Positions 25,143 to 33,537 are shown, numbered from the stretch's first letter. The stretch: 64,000 nt of DNA from Streptoverticillium olivoreticuli subsp. olivoreticuli (GCF_003391135.1 NZ_CP031455.1:2565501-2629500), one strand, 5' to 3'. Notes: a model not told the origin generated them from the letters alone. Numbers and translations are program-made.

Positions 25143-26009
25143 TCAGCCCTTCACGGGCCCGAAGGCGGGCAGGACGGCGCCGTTGCTGAACTTCTGCTCG
25201 ATGAACTTCTTGACCTCGTCGGAGTTGAGGAGCTTGGCGAGCTTGGCGATGCGCGGGTCGGCCTCGTTGCCCTTCTTCACGGCGAGGAAGTTGGCGTAGG
25301 GGTTGCCGTCGGCCTTCTCCAGGGCGATGGAGTCCTTGGCCGGGTTGAGCTTGGCGCCGATGGCGAAGTTGCCGTTGATGACGGCGGCGTCGACGTCGGC
25401 CAGGCGCGAGGGGATCTGGTCGGCGGCGAGCTCGGTGAACTTGATGCCCTTCTTGTCCTCGACGTCCGAGAGCTTGGCCTCGGCGCCCACGCCGTCCTTC
25501 AGCTTGATGACGCCGTTGTCGGCCAGCAGCTTGAGGGCGCGGCCCTCGTTGGTGGCGTCGTTGGGCACGGCGACGGTGGAGCCGTCGGAGAGGTCGGAGA
25601 CCTTCTTGACCTTCTTGGAGTAGAGGCCGAGCGGCTCGAGCTCGACGTTGACGACGGGCACGATGTCCGTCTTGTTCTTCTTGTTGAAGTCGTCGAGGTA
25701 GGGCTTGTGCTGGAAGAAGTTGGCGTCGACCTCACCGTTCTGGGTGGCGGTGTTGGGGAGGACGTAGTCGCTGAACTCCCGCACCTTGAGGTTGAGCCCG
25801 GCCTTCTTCGCGAGGTTGTCGCGCACGAAGTTCAGGATGTCGGCGTGCGGCGTGGGGCTGGCGGCGACGACGAGGGTGGCCTCGGGGTCGGCGTCCTTGC
25901 CCTTCTTCTCCGAGCTGCTCGAGGTGTCGGAGGGGGCGCTGCACGCGCTCAGGCCGAGGGTGAAGGCGGCTGCGGCGACGGCAGTGGTGATCTTGATGGT
26001 GGTACGCAC
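25143..26009 (-). CDS. metQ: methionine ABC transporter substrate-binding lipoprotein
   Basis: 288 aa with a GTG start. The signal sequence ends in a lipobox (GLSAC, Cys23) followed by a Ser/Lys-rich linker. NlpA/MetQ motifs are clear: ATLVVAASPTPHADIL, LKVREFSDYVLPN, VDANFFQHKPYLDDF, GLYSKKVK and VAVPNDATNEGRAL. It captures methionine (D- or L-) outside the membrane and delivers it to MetNI. It is the last gene of metN-metI-metQ, separated from metI by 91 bp, where a separate ribosome binding site is present. Its codon usage favours AAG and is typical of a well-expressed gene. Confidence 0.95.
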   Translation of the reverse strand: MRTTIKITTAVAAAAFTLGLSACSAPSDTSSSSEKKGKDADPEATLVVAASPTPHADILNFVRDNLAKKAGLNLKVREFSDYVLPNTATQNGEVDANFFQHKPYLDDFNKKNKTDIVPVVNVELEPLGLYSKKVKKVSDLSDGSTVAVPNDATNEGRALKLLADNGVIKLKDGVGAEAKLSDVEDKKGIKFTELAADQIPSRLADVDAAVINGNFAIGAKLNPAKDSIALEKADGNPYANFLAVKKGNEADPRIAKLAKLLNSDEVKKFIEQKFSNGAVLPAFGPVKG

Positions 26010-26100
26010 GAAGAGTGCCTCTTTCTTGATCTCACGAGGTGTTGCCGCCCGGCAAAGGGTCCGGGCTCGTGGAGTTCTGATGGGCCGGGGCCCGTTGCGC

Positions 26101-26877
26101 TCAGCGGGTCTCGGTGAGCGCCGCGGCCTCGCCCACGGCCGGGTCCGGCGTCTTCGCCGGGGCGGCCTTGCGGGCGGAGGGCAGGAGTCCGCGCAGTCCG
26201 ACGGAGGCCGTCTGGCGGGCGCCGCGTCCGGCGAGGCGCCGTACGACGAGGTCGCCGGCGAGCTGGACGGCGGTGACGATGACGATGAGCAGCACGATGG
26301 TGATGTTCATCAGGCCCGTCTCGTGGCGCTGGAAGCCGTAGGAGATGGCGAGGTTGCCGAGCCCGCCGCCGCCGACGGCGCCGGCCATGGCGGAGTAGCC
26401 GATGAGGGCGATCACGGTGGTGGTCAGGCCGGCGACGATCGAGGGCAGTGCCTGCGGGAGCAGCACCTTGCGGACGACGGTCCAGGTGCCGCCGCCCATC
26501 GACTGGACGGCTTCGACCAGTCCGTGGTCGACCTCGCGGACGGAGGTCTCCACCAGGCGGGCGAAGAAGGGGATGGCGCCGACGGCGAGGGCGACGACGG
26601 CGGCGCTGGGGCCGATGGAGGTGCCGACCACGAAGCGGCTGAAGGGGATCAGCCAGACGAGGAGGATGATGAAGGGCAGGGAGCGGCCGAGGTTGACGAC
26701 CGCGCCGATGACCTTGTTCACCACGACGTTCTGGAGCAGCGCGCCGCGGTCGGTGAGGACCAGCAGGATGCCGAGCGGCAGGCCGCCGATGATGGCGTAG
26801 ACCGTGGACCACCACACCATGAAGAGGGTGTCCAGACACGCGTCGCGCAGCAAGGGCTGCATTTCGGACCAGGTCAC
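26101..26877 (-). CDS. metI: methionine ABC transporter permease
   Basis: 258 aa from a GTG overlapping the metN stop (GTGA). Five to six transmembrane helices are visible, with the MetI-specific N-terminus (LLRDACLDTLFMVWWSTVYA), the conserved NLGRSLPFIILLVWLIPF and the EAA-type cytoplasmic loop ARLVETSVREVDHGLVEAVQSMGG. The C-terminal tail of about 40 residues is longer and more basic than in E. coli. It forms the membrane channel of the methionine importer with MetN and MetQ. Confidence 0.95.
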   Translation of the reverse strand: MTWSEMQPLLRDACLDTLFMVWWSTVYAIIGGLPLGILLVLTDRGALLQNVVVNKVIGAVVNLGRSLPFIILLVWLIPFSRFVVGTSIGPSAAVVALAVGAIPFFARLVETSVREVDHGLVEAVQSMGGGTWTVVRKVLLPQALPSIVAGLTTTVIALIGYSAMAGAVGGGGLGNLAISYGFQRHETGLMNITIVLLIVIVTAVQLAGDLVVRRLAGRGARQTASVGLRGLLPSARKAAPAKTPDPAVGEAAALTETR

Positions 26878-27971
26878 TTGGCACCTTCCTTGAGGAGCTC
26901 GTCGGCGGGCGCCGGTGTCTTCACGGGGGCGACCTCGACCTGGAGGCCCTGTTCCCGCAGGAAGCCGATGGGGACGACGTTCTCCTCGAAGCGGCCGGGG
27001 AGCTCGATGCGCATCCGGCCGACCTGCTTGCCGCAGACGGTGTCCATCGCGGCGCCCAGGATCGAGATGTCGACGTTGTAGGTGCGCGACAGCTGGGAGA
27101 TGACCGGCTGGGTCGCGGCCTCGCCGTGGAAGGTGATGTCGACGACCGTGCGGTCCTCGCCGGAGGGCTCGCCGCCGACGGGGAAGAGCTCGGCCGCCAG
27201 CTCGGAGCCGGGGGTGGCGAGCAGTTCGGAGACGGTGCCGGACTCCACGACACGGCCGCCCTTCATGAGGGCCGCGGAGTCGCAGATGGTCTTGACGACC
27301 TCCATCTCGTGGGTGATGAGGAGGACGGTCAGGCCGAGCTGCCGGTTGAGGTCGCGCAGCAGCTGGAGGATGGAGCGGGTGGTCTCCGGGTCGAGCGCGG
27401 AGGTCGACTCGTCGGAGAGCAGCACCTTGGGGTCGCCGGCCAGGGCGCGGGCGATGCCGACGCGCTGCTTCTGGCCGCCGGAGAGCTGGGCGGGGTAGGC
27501 CTTGGCCTTGTCGGCGAGGCCGACGAGGTCGAGGAGTTCGAGTGCCTTGCGGCTGCGTTCCTTGCCGGAGATGCCGAGGATCTCGAGCGGGAGCTCGATG
27601 TTGCTCTGGACCGTGCGCGAGGAGAGCAGGTTGAAGTGCTGGAAGACCATGCCGATGCGGCTGCGGGCCTTGCGCAGCTCGGCGCCTGCGCGGGGGCCGC
27701 GGCCGGCGAGCGCCGTGAGGTCCTGTCCGGCCACGGTGACCGTGCCGGAGCTGGGGCGCTCCAGGAGGTTGACGCAGCGGATGAGGGTCGACTTGCCGGC
27801 GCCGCTCTGGCCCACGACGCCGTACACCTCGCCTTCGCGCACATGGAGGTCGACGCCGTCGAGGGCGGTGACCTCGCGGCCGCGTGAGCGGTAGACCTTT
27901 GTCAGGCCCGTAGTGGTGATCACAGGGGTTTCCGTCACTGTCGAGTGCGCGGCGGTGGTGGTGCCGGGCAC
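26874..27971 (-). CDS. metN: methionine ABC transporter ATP-binding protein
   Basis: 365 aa if the GTG at 27971 is used; a GTG at 27938 is an alternative and neither has a good Shine-Dalgarno. ABC motifs: Walker A GQSGAGKST, signature LSGGQKQRV, Walker B VLLSDESTSALD (Ser for the more usual Cys before Asp and Ser for Ala after Glu) and switch His in LITHEMEVV. The C-terminal NIL domain (about 265-345; VDITFHGEAATQPVISQL) is present, which in E. coli binds methionine and inhibits transport from inside. First structural gene of the operon, 162 bp downstream of a Met/Cys-rich leader ORF. Confidence 0.95.
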   Translation of the reverse strand: MPGTTTAAHSTVTETPVITTTGLTKVYRSRGREVTALDGVDLHVREGEVYGVVGQSGAGKSTLIRCVNLLERPSSGTVTVAGQDLTALAGRGPRAGAELRKARSRIGMVFQHFNLLSSRTVQSNIELPLEILGISGKERSRKALELLDLVGLADKAKAYPAQLSGGQKQRVGIARALAGDPKVLLSDESTSALDPETTRSILQLLRDLNRQLGLTVLLITHEMEVVKTICDSAALMKGGRVVESGTVSELLATPGSELAAELFPVGGEPSGEDRTVVDITFHGEAATQPVISQLSRTYNVDISILGAAMDTVCGKQVGRMRIELPGRFEENVVPIGFLREQGLQVEVAPVKTPAPADELLKEGAK

Positions 27972-28133
27972 GGGAATTCATTGCGGAACGCGGCATCGGT
28001 GATCCCCGGCGGGCGCGTGGCGCGCGGCTTCGGGGTCCTGGTGACGCGGGGCGGAGCTTCCGGTCCGGTCCTGGGGACACGGGTCGGGCTCCAGGAGTCT
28101 CGCTTCGGGGCGCGAGGCACAGAACGGGGGCCC

Positions 28134-28220
28134 TCAGCGGTCACACATTCGACACATGCAACGAGCACCGGGCGTCATCATCGCCTCGGTCGCAAGGGTG
28201 CGGCTGCTCGTCGTGGTCAT
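28134..28220 (-). CDS. 28-aa Met/Cys-rich leader peptide upstream of metN
   Basis: An ORF of 28 codons starts with MTTTSSRTLATEAMMTPG and ends in ARCMCRMCDR, so five of its residues are Met and three of the last eight are Cys. There is no Shine-Dalgarno, but TACTTT lies six bases upstream of the ATG, the arrangement of a leaderless transcript. The stop is 163 bp before metN, and GC-rich alternative stems (for example CTCGC/GCGAG straight after the stop) fill the gap. Content, position and spacing fit a ribosome-mediated attenuator sensing charged Cys- or Met-tRNA. It has not been checked for conservation. Confidence 0.5.
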   Translation of the reverse strand: MTTTSSRTLATEAMMTPGARCMCRMCDR

Positions 28221-28262
28221 GCGGGAAAGTAAAACAGAAGCGTGTGCGAGTCGGCCAAGCCT

Positions 28263-28277
28263 GTCCGAATAGCGGAC
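28263..28277. promoter_or_regulatory. candidate operator GTCCG-N5-CGGAC
   Basis: A short perfect inverted repeat 43-57 bases upstream of the putative metN leader start. Position fits an activator or repressor site. The regulator is unknown. Confidence 0.3.
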
Positions 28278-28503
28278 GCGATTGGCCGAAGCGTGGACAT
28301 CACCGGCCGATTACAGATGATCTTGAGGTCACCCCCGTGGCCTGCGCGGATGTGACCGGAGGGCGCGTGGGCCGCACGCCGCGCGGGGTCCGGCGACCCG
28401 CCGTATGTGGCCAAGACCACGGCGCCCGGCCCGGCGGGCGGGGCCGGGCGCGGGGCCCGGGGTCGCGCGCGGGGCGGTCACGGCGGGCCATTAAAGTCGT
28501 CCC

Positions 28504-28554
28504 ATGCTTGTCCAGCCCCCCGCGCACACCCGCGCCGCCCGGCGGCCGCGGTGA
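28504..28554 (+). CDS. 16-codon leader ORF coupled to membrane protein gene
   Basis: MLVQPPAHTRAARRPR starts at an ATG with TAAAGT six bases upstream (possible leaderless start). Its TGA overlaps the GTG of the next gene (GTGA). The downstream gene otherwise lacks a visible ribosome binding site. Confidence 0.35.
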   Translation: MLVQPPAHTRAARRPR

Positions 28555-28910
28555 TCGACGCGCTGACGCTCGCGGTCGGCCTGACCGCCCTCGCGCTGGC
28601 CGCCTGGTGCGGCTTCGCCTTCTCGCGCGACCAGTCCACCAAGGACTGGCACTTCATCGGCATGGCCGTGGTGTCCGTCCTGGCCCTCGTCCAGCTCGTC
28701 ATCGGCGTCGTACGGCTGGCGGGCGGCGACAAGCCCGCGCAGGGCATGGCCATCTTCGTCGCCTATCTGATCGGCTCGGCCGCCGCCGTGCCCGCCGCCG
28801 GGTTCATGTCGCTCGTGGAGCGCACGCGCTGGGGCTCGGCGACCGTCGCGGCGGGCGGCGTGATCCTGGCCGTGCTCGAAGTCCGGCTCTACGACATCTG
28901 GGGAGGCTGA
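28551..28910 (+). CDS. small integral membrane protein
   Basis: 119 aa from a GTG. Four hydrophobic helices are apparent (VIDALTLAVGLTALALAAW, FIGMAVVSVLALVQLVIGVV, GMAIFVAYLIGSAAAVPAAG and SATVAAGGVILAVLEVRL). The family is a conserved actinobacterial one of unknown function. It is followed three bases later by another small membrane protein and probably forms a complex or operon with it. Its start may be coupled to an overlapping 16-codon ORF. Confidence 0.75.
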   Translation: MIDALTLAVGLTALALAAWCGFAFSRDQSTKDWHFIGMAVVSVLALVQLVIGVVRLAGGDKPAQGMAIFVAYLIGSAAAVPAAGFMSLVERTRWGSATVAAGGVILAVLEVRLYDIWGG

Positions 28911-28913
28911 ACC

Positions 28914-29372
28914 ATGACCCGAACCTCCGAGCAGCCCGCCAAGGCCGCCTTCGACCTCGGCCAGGGGCCGGGCCGGCTGCTGGTCTGGCTCTACGGCGTC
29001 TTCACCGTCGCGGCGGCCTCCCGCTCGATCGTCCAGATGATCCTGGACTTCGGCAGGGCACCGTTGGCGTACGTGCTGTCGGCGGTGGCCGCGGTGGTCT
29101 ACGCCTTCATCACCTACTCACTGGTACGCGGCGGGCCCGCGGCCCGCAAGGCGGCGCTGGTGTGCTGCGGGGCGGAACTGGCCGGCGTGCTCGTCGTCGG
29201 GACCTGGACCCTGGTCGCGCCGTCGGCCTTCCCCGACGCGACGGTGTGGTCGGACTACGGGATGGGCTACCTCTTCATCCCGGTGATCCTGCCGGTGACG
29301 GCGATGATGTGGCTGCGGCGGGCGCCGTCGAACGCCGGACGGACCGGCGAGGCCGACCCGTCCGGCGTCTGA
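28914..29372 (+). CDS. small integral membrane protein
   Basis: 152 aa with GGGGAGG eight bases before the ATG. Four membrane helices are visible, with a short Gln/Lys-rich N-terminal cytoplasmic segment (MTRTSEQPAKAAFDLGQGPG). The phrase WSDYGMGYLFIPVILPV between helices 3 and 4 is distinctive. Partner of the preceding membrane protein gene by spacing. Function unknown. Confidence 0.8.
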   Translation: MTRTSEQPAKAAFDLGQGPGRLLVWLYGVFTVAAASRSIVQMILDFGRAPLAYVLSAVAAVVYAFITYSLVRGGPAARKAALVCCGAELAGVLVVGTWTLVAPSAFPDATVWSDYGMGYLFIPVILPVTAMMWLRRAPSNAGRTGEADPSGV

Positions 29373-29382
29373 GGACTCCCGG

Positions 29383-29880
29383 CTACGCGCTGGCCGCGAA
29401 GACCCCCACGCCCTTCTCGAGCGTCACCAGCGTGACCTTCGCGGAGACCCGCTCCGTGCCCACCTGCGCGTACCCCCACTTGCGGTACAGCCGCAGGTTG
29501 CCCTCGTTGCGGTGGCCCGTCGCGAGCCGGAAGCGCCGCGCGGACCACTCGTCCGCGAGCCGGTCCTCGACCGCGCTCAACAGCCGCCCGCCCAGACCGT
29601 GCCGCTGCATCCGCGGGTGGACGATCAGGCCCGCGATGGACGCCGTGCCGTCCGTGTCGACCGTGCCGCGCACCGAGCCGACGACCTCGTCGCCGAGCCG
29701 GGCCACCAGCACACAGCCGCCGGCCAGCTCCGTGCGGAGCCCGTCGAGGGTCTGGGTGAGGGGTTCGATGGAGTAGTCGCCGTAGAGCTCGGCCTCGCCC
29801 TGGTAACAGAGGTACTGGAGCTTGAGGATCTGTTCGGCATCGTCTTCGGTCGCCGCAGAGATGGTCACGCTCATGCCCAT
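29383..29880 (-). CDS. GNAT acetyltransferase
   Basis: 165 aa from the ATG at 29880, chosen because GGGGAGG lies nine bases upstream (ATG 29874 is internal). Motif A is HPRMQRHGLGGRLLSAVEDRL, followed by GHRNEGNLRLYRKWGYAQVG. The N-terminal SVTISAATEDDAEQILKLQ is typical. Substrate unknown. It converges with the membrane protein pair with only 10 bp between stops. Confidence 0.9.
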   Translation of the reverse strand: MGMSVTISAATEDDAEQILKLQYLCYQGEAELYGDYSIEPLTQTLDGLRTELAGGCVLVARLGDEVVGSVRGTVDTDGTASIAGLIVHPRMQRHGLGGRLLSAVEDRLADEWSARRFRLATGHRNEGNLRLYRKWGYAQVGTERVSAKVTLVTLEKGVGVFAASA

Positions 29881-29962
29881 GTGCGCACGCCTCCCCTTTT
29901 CCGGTTCGGTCCGCCCTGACAGGAGCCGTCGCGATGTACGCCGCCTCCATGGCGCCGGCTGT

Positions 29963-30487
29963 CTAACGCTCCTTTCCCCCACGTTCAGGAGCCGCAACCT
30001 CCGCCGCGAGCATTCTGCGCAGACAACCAAGGCAACGGGAACGCACGGGCCCCAAAGATCCTTGTGAGATACCCAACTCGCCTGCGATTTCCCGGTAGGT
30101 GGGGTCGCTCCGGGAGAGCAGCGCGCCCAGCAGCCCCGGGCATCTGCCGGGCAGGCGGCGCACGGTGGCGCGCAGCGCGCGGCTCTCCTCGGCGGCGAGC
30201 ACCGCCTGCTCCACACAGGACTCACCGGGCGGCTCGCCCGCGGTCGGGTCGAAGAGCACCTCACGGCGGGCCCGGCGGCGCGCGACGCGGGCCTCGGCCC
30301 GTACGGCCGCACGCAGCCGCAGCGCGGAGACGGACCACCGGCCGCGGGCGGCGCGCCGGTCGCTCAGCAGCCGTACCCACACGGACTGTTCGAGGTCGGC
30401 GGCCTCGATGCCCGCGGCCGGTGCCTCCGCCGCGCACTCGGCCGCCAGCAGCGGCCGCAGTGCGGTCAGAAGATCGTTCGGTGTCAT
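29963..30487 (-). CDS. RNA polymerase sigma factor-like protein
   Basis: 174 aa. The N-terminal half resembles sigma region 2 (DLEQSVWVRLLSDRRAARGRW and a basic helix RAEARVARRRARREVLF). The C-terminal half has a region 4 helix-turn-helix (DPTYREIAGELGISQGSLGPVRSRCLGCLRRML). It is short and lacks a complete region 2 aromatic motif, so promoter melting may be weak. It might instead be an ECF-type factor with an unusual promoter, or a non-functional paralogue. No anti-sigma gene is adjacent. Confidence 0.75.
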   Translation of the reverse strand: MTPNDLLTALRPLLAAECAAEAPAAGIEAADLEQSVWVRLLSDRRAARGRWSVSALRLRAAVRAEARVARRRARREVLFDPTAGEPPGESCVEQAVLAAEESRALRATVRRLPGRCPGLLGALLSRSDPTYREIAGELGISQGSLGPVRSRCLGCLRRMLAAEVAAPERGGKER

Positions 30488-30592
30488 GACGGGCGGGACG
30501 TGAGCGGCCCGCCCGCCGGTTGCCGCCAGGGCGCGCGGCCACCCTTCCGGGTGAGATCGCGCGCCGTGCTTACGGTTGACGTCCGTGCGCCA

Positions 30593-31780
30593 CTACTTGC
30601 GGAAGTCCGCCCGCGCGAGCGCCGCCGTGTCGCAGTTGTCGGAGAAGATCCCGTCGATGCCGGTGGCGAAGTACGTCTTGAACGCGCCGAACGCGTCGCC
30701 GTAGGCGTTGGGGTCCGTGCCGCGCCGGAAGTCGGCGGGCAGGAAGCTGTTCTCGTTGCGCATCGTGTAGGGGTGCAGGATCAGGCCCTGCGCGTGCGCG
30801 TCGCGCACCAGCGTGGTCGGCTTGGTGAGCCGGTCGTTCTTGTCCCGGGGGATGATCAGGTTCACCCACGGGCCGATGCCCTGGGCGAAGCCGGAGACCC
30901 ACTTCAGGCCCTTGGGGGTGATGAGGTCCGCGACCGTGCGCGGGTCCTTGGCCTCGACGAAGTCCCAGGGCTTGGTGGGCAGGTCGTCCAGCAGCAGGAT
31001 CTTCGGGCCGTCGACGCCCAGCTTGCCCAGCCGCTGGAGGCTGCTGGGCTCGAAGGACTGGAGGAAGGTGTGCCCGTTGCGGCCCGAGCGGCCGTAACGG
31101 CGCAGCAGCTTGGCGAGGGGCTCCTCCAGGCCGAGCCCGGCCTTGCGGAAGTACGTGGGGTGCTTGGTCTCGACGTGCAGCCAGATCTTGCGGCCGCGCT
31201 TGCGGCCCTGCTCGTCGGCCCACTTGAGGACCTCTTCGAAGGTCGGCACGTCCCAGCGGCCGTCGTAGAGGGTGTTGCGCTGCCGGTTGCCCGGGATGCG
31301 CTCGATGGCGCGCAGCGTCTTCAGCTCGGCCAGCGTGAAGTCCTCGGTGAACCAGCCGGTGTGCGCCTCGCCGTCGACCGTCTTGGTCGTCCTGCGGGAG
31401 GCGAACTCCTTGCGGGAGGCGACGTCGGTGGTGGCGGTGATGTCGTTCTCGTGCCGGCAGACCAGGTGCCCGTCCTTGGTGGGCACCAGGTCCTGCTCGA
31501 TGACGTCCGCGCCGTTGGCCAGGGCGTACTCGTAGGAGCCGAAGGTGTGCTCGGGGCGGTAGCCGCAGGCGCCGCGGTGGCCTATGACGGTCGGCGTCGG
31601 CAGGTCCTTGTACGAGCCGGAGTCACCGTGCCCGCGCCCGTACGCCGCGGGGTCCGCGCCCGGCCCGCGCTGCGCGGCCGTCGCCGTGCCCGCTCCGCCG
31701 CCGAGGACGACCGCCCCGGCCCCGAGGGCCGCCGCGGCCCCCAGAAGGGTGCGCCTGCCCGGCCGCTGCTCCTGCTCCAT
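30593..31780 (-). CDS. glpQ: secreted glycerophosphodiester phosphodiesterase
   Basis: 395 aa from the ATG at 31780 with AGGAG six bases upstream. A Tat signal (RPGRRTLLGAAAALGAG...ATAA) precedes the TIM-barrel GDPD domain: IGHRGACGYRPEHT, DVIEQDLVPTKDGHLVCRHEN with the metal/acid Glu-Asp-His, LHVETKHP and a late IDGIFSDN. It hydrolyses glycerophosphodiesters, possibly including teichoic acid, outside the cell to release glycerol-3-phosphate. In S. coelicolor such genes are PhoP-controlled, and a candidate PHO box lies about 80 bases upstream here. Confidence 0.94.
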   Translation of the reverse strand: MEQEQRPGRRTLLGAAAALGAGAVVLGGGAGTATAAQRGPGADPAAYGRGHGDSGSYKDLPTPTVIGHRGACGYRPEHTFGSYEYALANGADVIEQDLVPTKDGHLVCRHENDITATTDVASRKEFASRRTTKTVDGEAHTGWFTEDFTLAELKTLRAIERIPGNRQRNTLYDGRWDVPTFEEVLKWADEQGRKRGRKIWLHVETKHPTYFRKAGLGLEEPLAKLLRRYGRSGRNGHTFLQSFEPSSLQRLGKLGVDGPKILLLDDLPTKPWDFVEAKDPRTVADLITPKGLKWVSGFAQGIGPWVNLIIPRDKNDRLTKPTTLVRDAHAQGLILHPYTMRNENSFLPADFRRGTDPNAYGDAFGAFKTYFATGIDGIFSDNCDTAALARADFRK

Positions 31781-31861
31781 GAACGCTCCTAGCGTTGTGT
31801 TGCTCTCAGTGCCTGTCCGGCACCTGTCAGACGCGCCGATCGTAGGCACGTACGACTTTCC

Positions 31862-31894
31862 GATGGGAAGACGAAGGTCAAACAGGGTGCAAAC
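31862..31894 (-). promoter_or_regulatory. candidate PhoP (PHO) box upstream of the phosphodiesterase
   Basis: Read on the minus strand, three 11-bp direct units begin GTTTGCA, GTTTGAC and GTCTTCC. The Streptomyces PHO box is built from 11-bp direct repeats starting GTTCACC-like. The match is partial, but position (82-114 bases upstream of the ATG) and target gene fit. Confidence 0.45.
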
Positions 31895-32012
31895 TCACGT
31901 CAACACTGCGTATCGGGTCCATGAACCCGGCGTGCGCACCCGGGGTACCGGCGAGTATGGTCAGCCCCTGCGCAGGCGTGCGCCACCTCGACCACCACGA
32001 CCGGAGGGCCCG

Positions 32013-32681
32013 TTGTCCCGCATCTTGCTCAAGGCGTTTCTCGGATTGCTCATGCGCGTCCTGTACCGCCCCAAGGTGGAGGGCGCGGAGCACATCGCCG
32101 AGAGCGGCCCGGTGATCCTGGCCGGCAGCCATGTCACCTTCGTCGACTCGCTGTTCCTCGCGCTGGTGGTCAAGCGGCAGGTGTTCTTCATCGGCAAGGA
32201 CGAGTACGTCACGGGCAAGGGGATCAAGGGCCGGCTGATGGCCTGGTTCTTCGGCAGCTCCGGGATGATCCCGGTGGACCGCGACGGCGGCCGCGGCGGC
32301 GTCGCCGCCCTGATGACGGGCAAGCGGGTGCTGGACGAGGGCCAGGTCTTCGGTATCTACCCCGAGGGCACCCGCTCCCCCGACGGCCGCCTCTACCGCG
32401 GCCGTACGGGCATCGCCCGGCTGACGCTGATGACGGGCGCGCCGGTGGTGCCGTTCGCGATGGTCGGGATGGACAAGGTCCAGCCGGGCGGCAAGGGCAA
32501 GCTCCGCATCGCCCCGGTGACGATCCGCTTCGGCAAGCCGCTGGACTTCTCCCGCTACGAGGGCATGGACCGCGACCGCTATGTGCTGCGGGCCGTCACC
32601 GACGAGGTGATGACCGAGGTCATGGGCCTGTCGGGCCAGGAGTACGTGGACATGTACGCCACCAAGGCGAAGGCCGCCTGA
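32013..32681 (+). CDS. PlsC-type 1-acyl-sn-glycerol-3-phosphate acyltransferase
   Basis: 222 aa from a TTG at 32013, chosen because GGAGGG lies five bases upstream and homologues start with the same LSRILLKAFLG-like phrase; the longer frame upstream is unsupported. The acyltransferase motifs are intact: GSHVTFVDSLFL (HX4D), FFGSSGMIPVDRDG, YPEGTRSPDG and VPFAMVGMDK. It should add the second acyl chain to lysophosphatidic acid at the membrane. It is divergent from the glycerophosphodiesterase, both acting in glycerolipid turnover. Confidence 0.92.
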   Translation: MSRILLKAFLGLLMRVLYRPKVEGAEHIAESGPVILAGSHVTFVDSLFLALVVKRQVFFIGKDEYVTGKGIKGRLMAWFFGSSGMIPVDRDGGRGGVAALMTGKRVLDEGQVFGIYPEGTRSPDGRLYRGRTGIARLTLMTGAPVVPFAMVGMDKVQPGGKGKLRIAPVTIRFGKPLDFSRYEGMDRDRYVLRAVTDEVMTEVMGLSGQEYVDMYATKAKAA

Positions 32682-32709
32682 CGTCACGCACTCCTGACCC
32701 GGGATCGCT

Positions 32710-33537
32710 CTAGGCCCGGCCGATGCACGCGGGCTGGAAGCCCGGGTCGGCCGGGCCCTTGCGTGCCAGGGCGTTGAGCACCCACTGCGCGACGACCGGG
32801 TCCTTGGTGGCCTGGTCGTGCATGAAGGGGTCGAGCGGGCACTTGTCCTGGAGCACCACGTTGGTGAGGTGCTCGGCGGGCCCGGTCAGCAGGGCGCTGG
32901 TGTAGGGGATGACCACCTCGTCGTGCCGGGTGGTGATCACCGTGTAGTCCGGGCCGGCCGGGGTCTCGTCGCCCGCGTTGAGCTTCTTCAGCAGGTCGGA
33001 GCCGACCTGCTGGTCCACACAGGACGGGCAGAAGGTCCAGCCCGCGGGGATCGCGAGCGGGTTCTTGGTGCCGTGGTTGGACGGGACGATGCCGATGAGG
33101 TCGTCCACCTTGTCCGCGCCGCCCAGGAACTTCACGTAGTAGCGCGGCATCATGCCGCCCTGGCTGTGACCGACGATGTCGACCTTGGCGGCACCCGTCG
33201 CGCCCCGCACGGCCTCGACGAAGTCCCGCAGCTCGGCGGCCGCCTGGGGGATCGGGTCGGTCTCCATGTGCCCGTAGTTGAAGGCGAAGACGCAGTAGCC
33301 CTCGGACTTCAGCTTGGGCGAGAGGGCGGCCCAGTTCTCGGCCATCAGCTTGAAGGTGCCGTTGACCAGCACCACCGGCTGGGGGTGGGCCGAATCCGGC
33401 TTGCACGACCAGTCGTTGGCACCGCGCGGCGGTATGTCGAGGACGGAGGCGGAGGCCGGGGAGGCGAGGCCCGCGAGGCCGAGGGTCGCGGTGGCCGCGG
33501 CGGCGAGGAGGAGCCTGACAGTTCTACGCAGACGCAT
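32710..33537 (-). CDS. secreted lipase/esterase (alpha/beta hydrolase)
   Basis: 275 aa from the ATG at 33537 with AAAGGA seven bases upstream. A Sec signal peptide (MRLRRTVRLLLAAAATATLGLAGLASPASA) is followed by the hydrolase core: PVVLVNGTF, FAFNYGH, the nucleophile elbow VGHSQGGMM and a C-terminal HD region. Four cysteines in the mature part (WSCKPD, FCPSC, DKCP, PACIG) should form disulfides. It resembles secreted Streptomyces triacylglycerol lipases. It converges with the acyltransferase gene, giving a lipid-metabolism neighbourhood of three genes. Confidence 0.9.
   Translation of the reverse strand: MRLRRTVRLLLAAAATATLGLAGLASPASASVLDIPPRGANDWSCKPDSAHPQPVVLVNGTFKLMAENWAALSPKLKSEGYCVFAFNYGHMETDPIPQAAAELRDFVEAVRGATGAAKVDIVGHSQGGMMPRYYVKFLGGADKVDDLIGIVPSNHGTKNPLAIPAGWTFCPSCVDQQVGSDLLKKLNAGDETPAGPDYTVITTRHDEVVIPYTSALLTGPAEHLTNVVLQDKCPLDPFMHDQATKDPVVAQWVLNALARKGPADPGFQPACIGRA

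Noticed and set aside
27972..28133. SAM-IV or S-box riboswitch upstream of metN
   Set aside because: I compared the leader with the SAM-IV core as I remember it and found no match. The leader peptide explains the region better.
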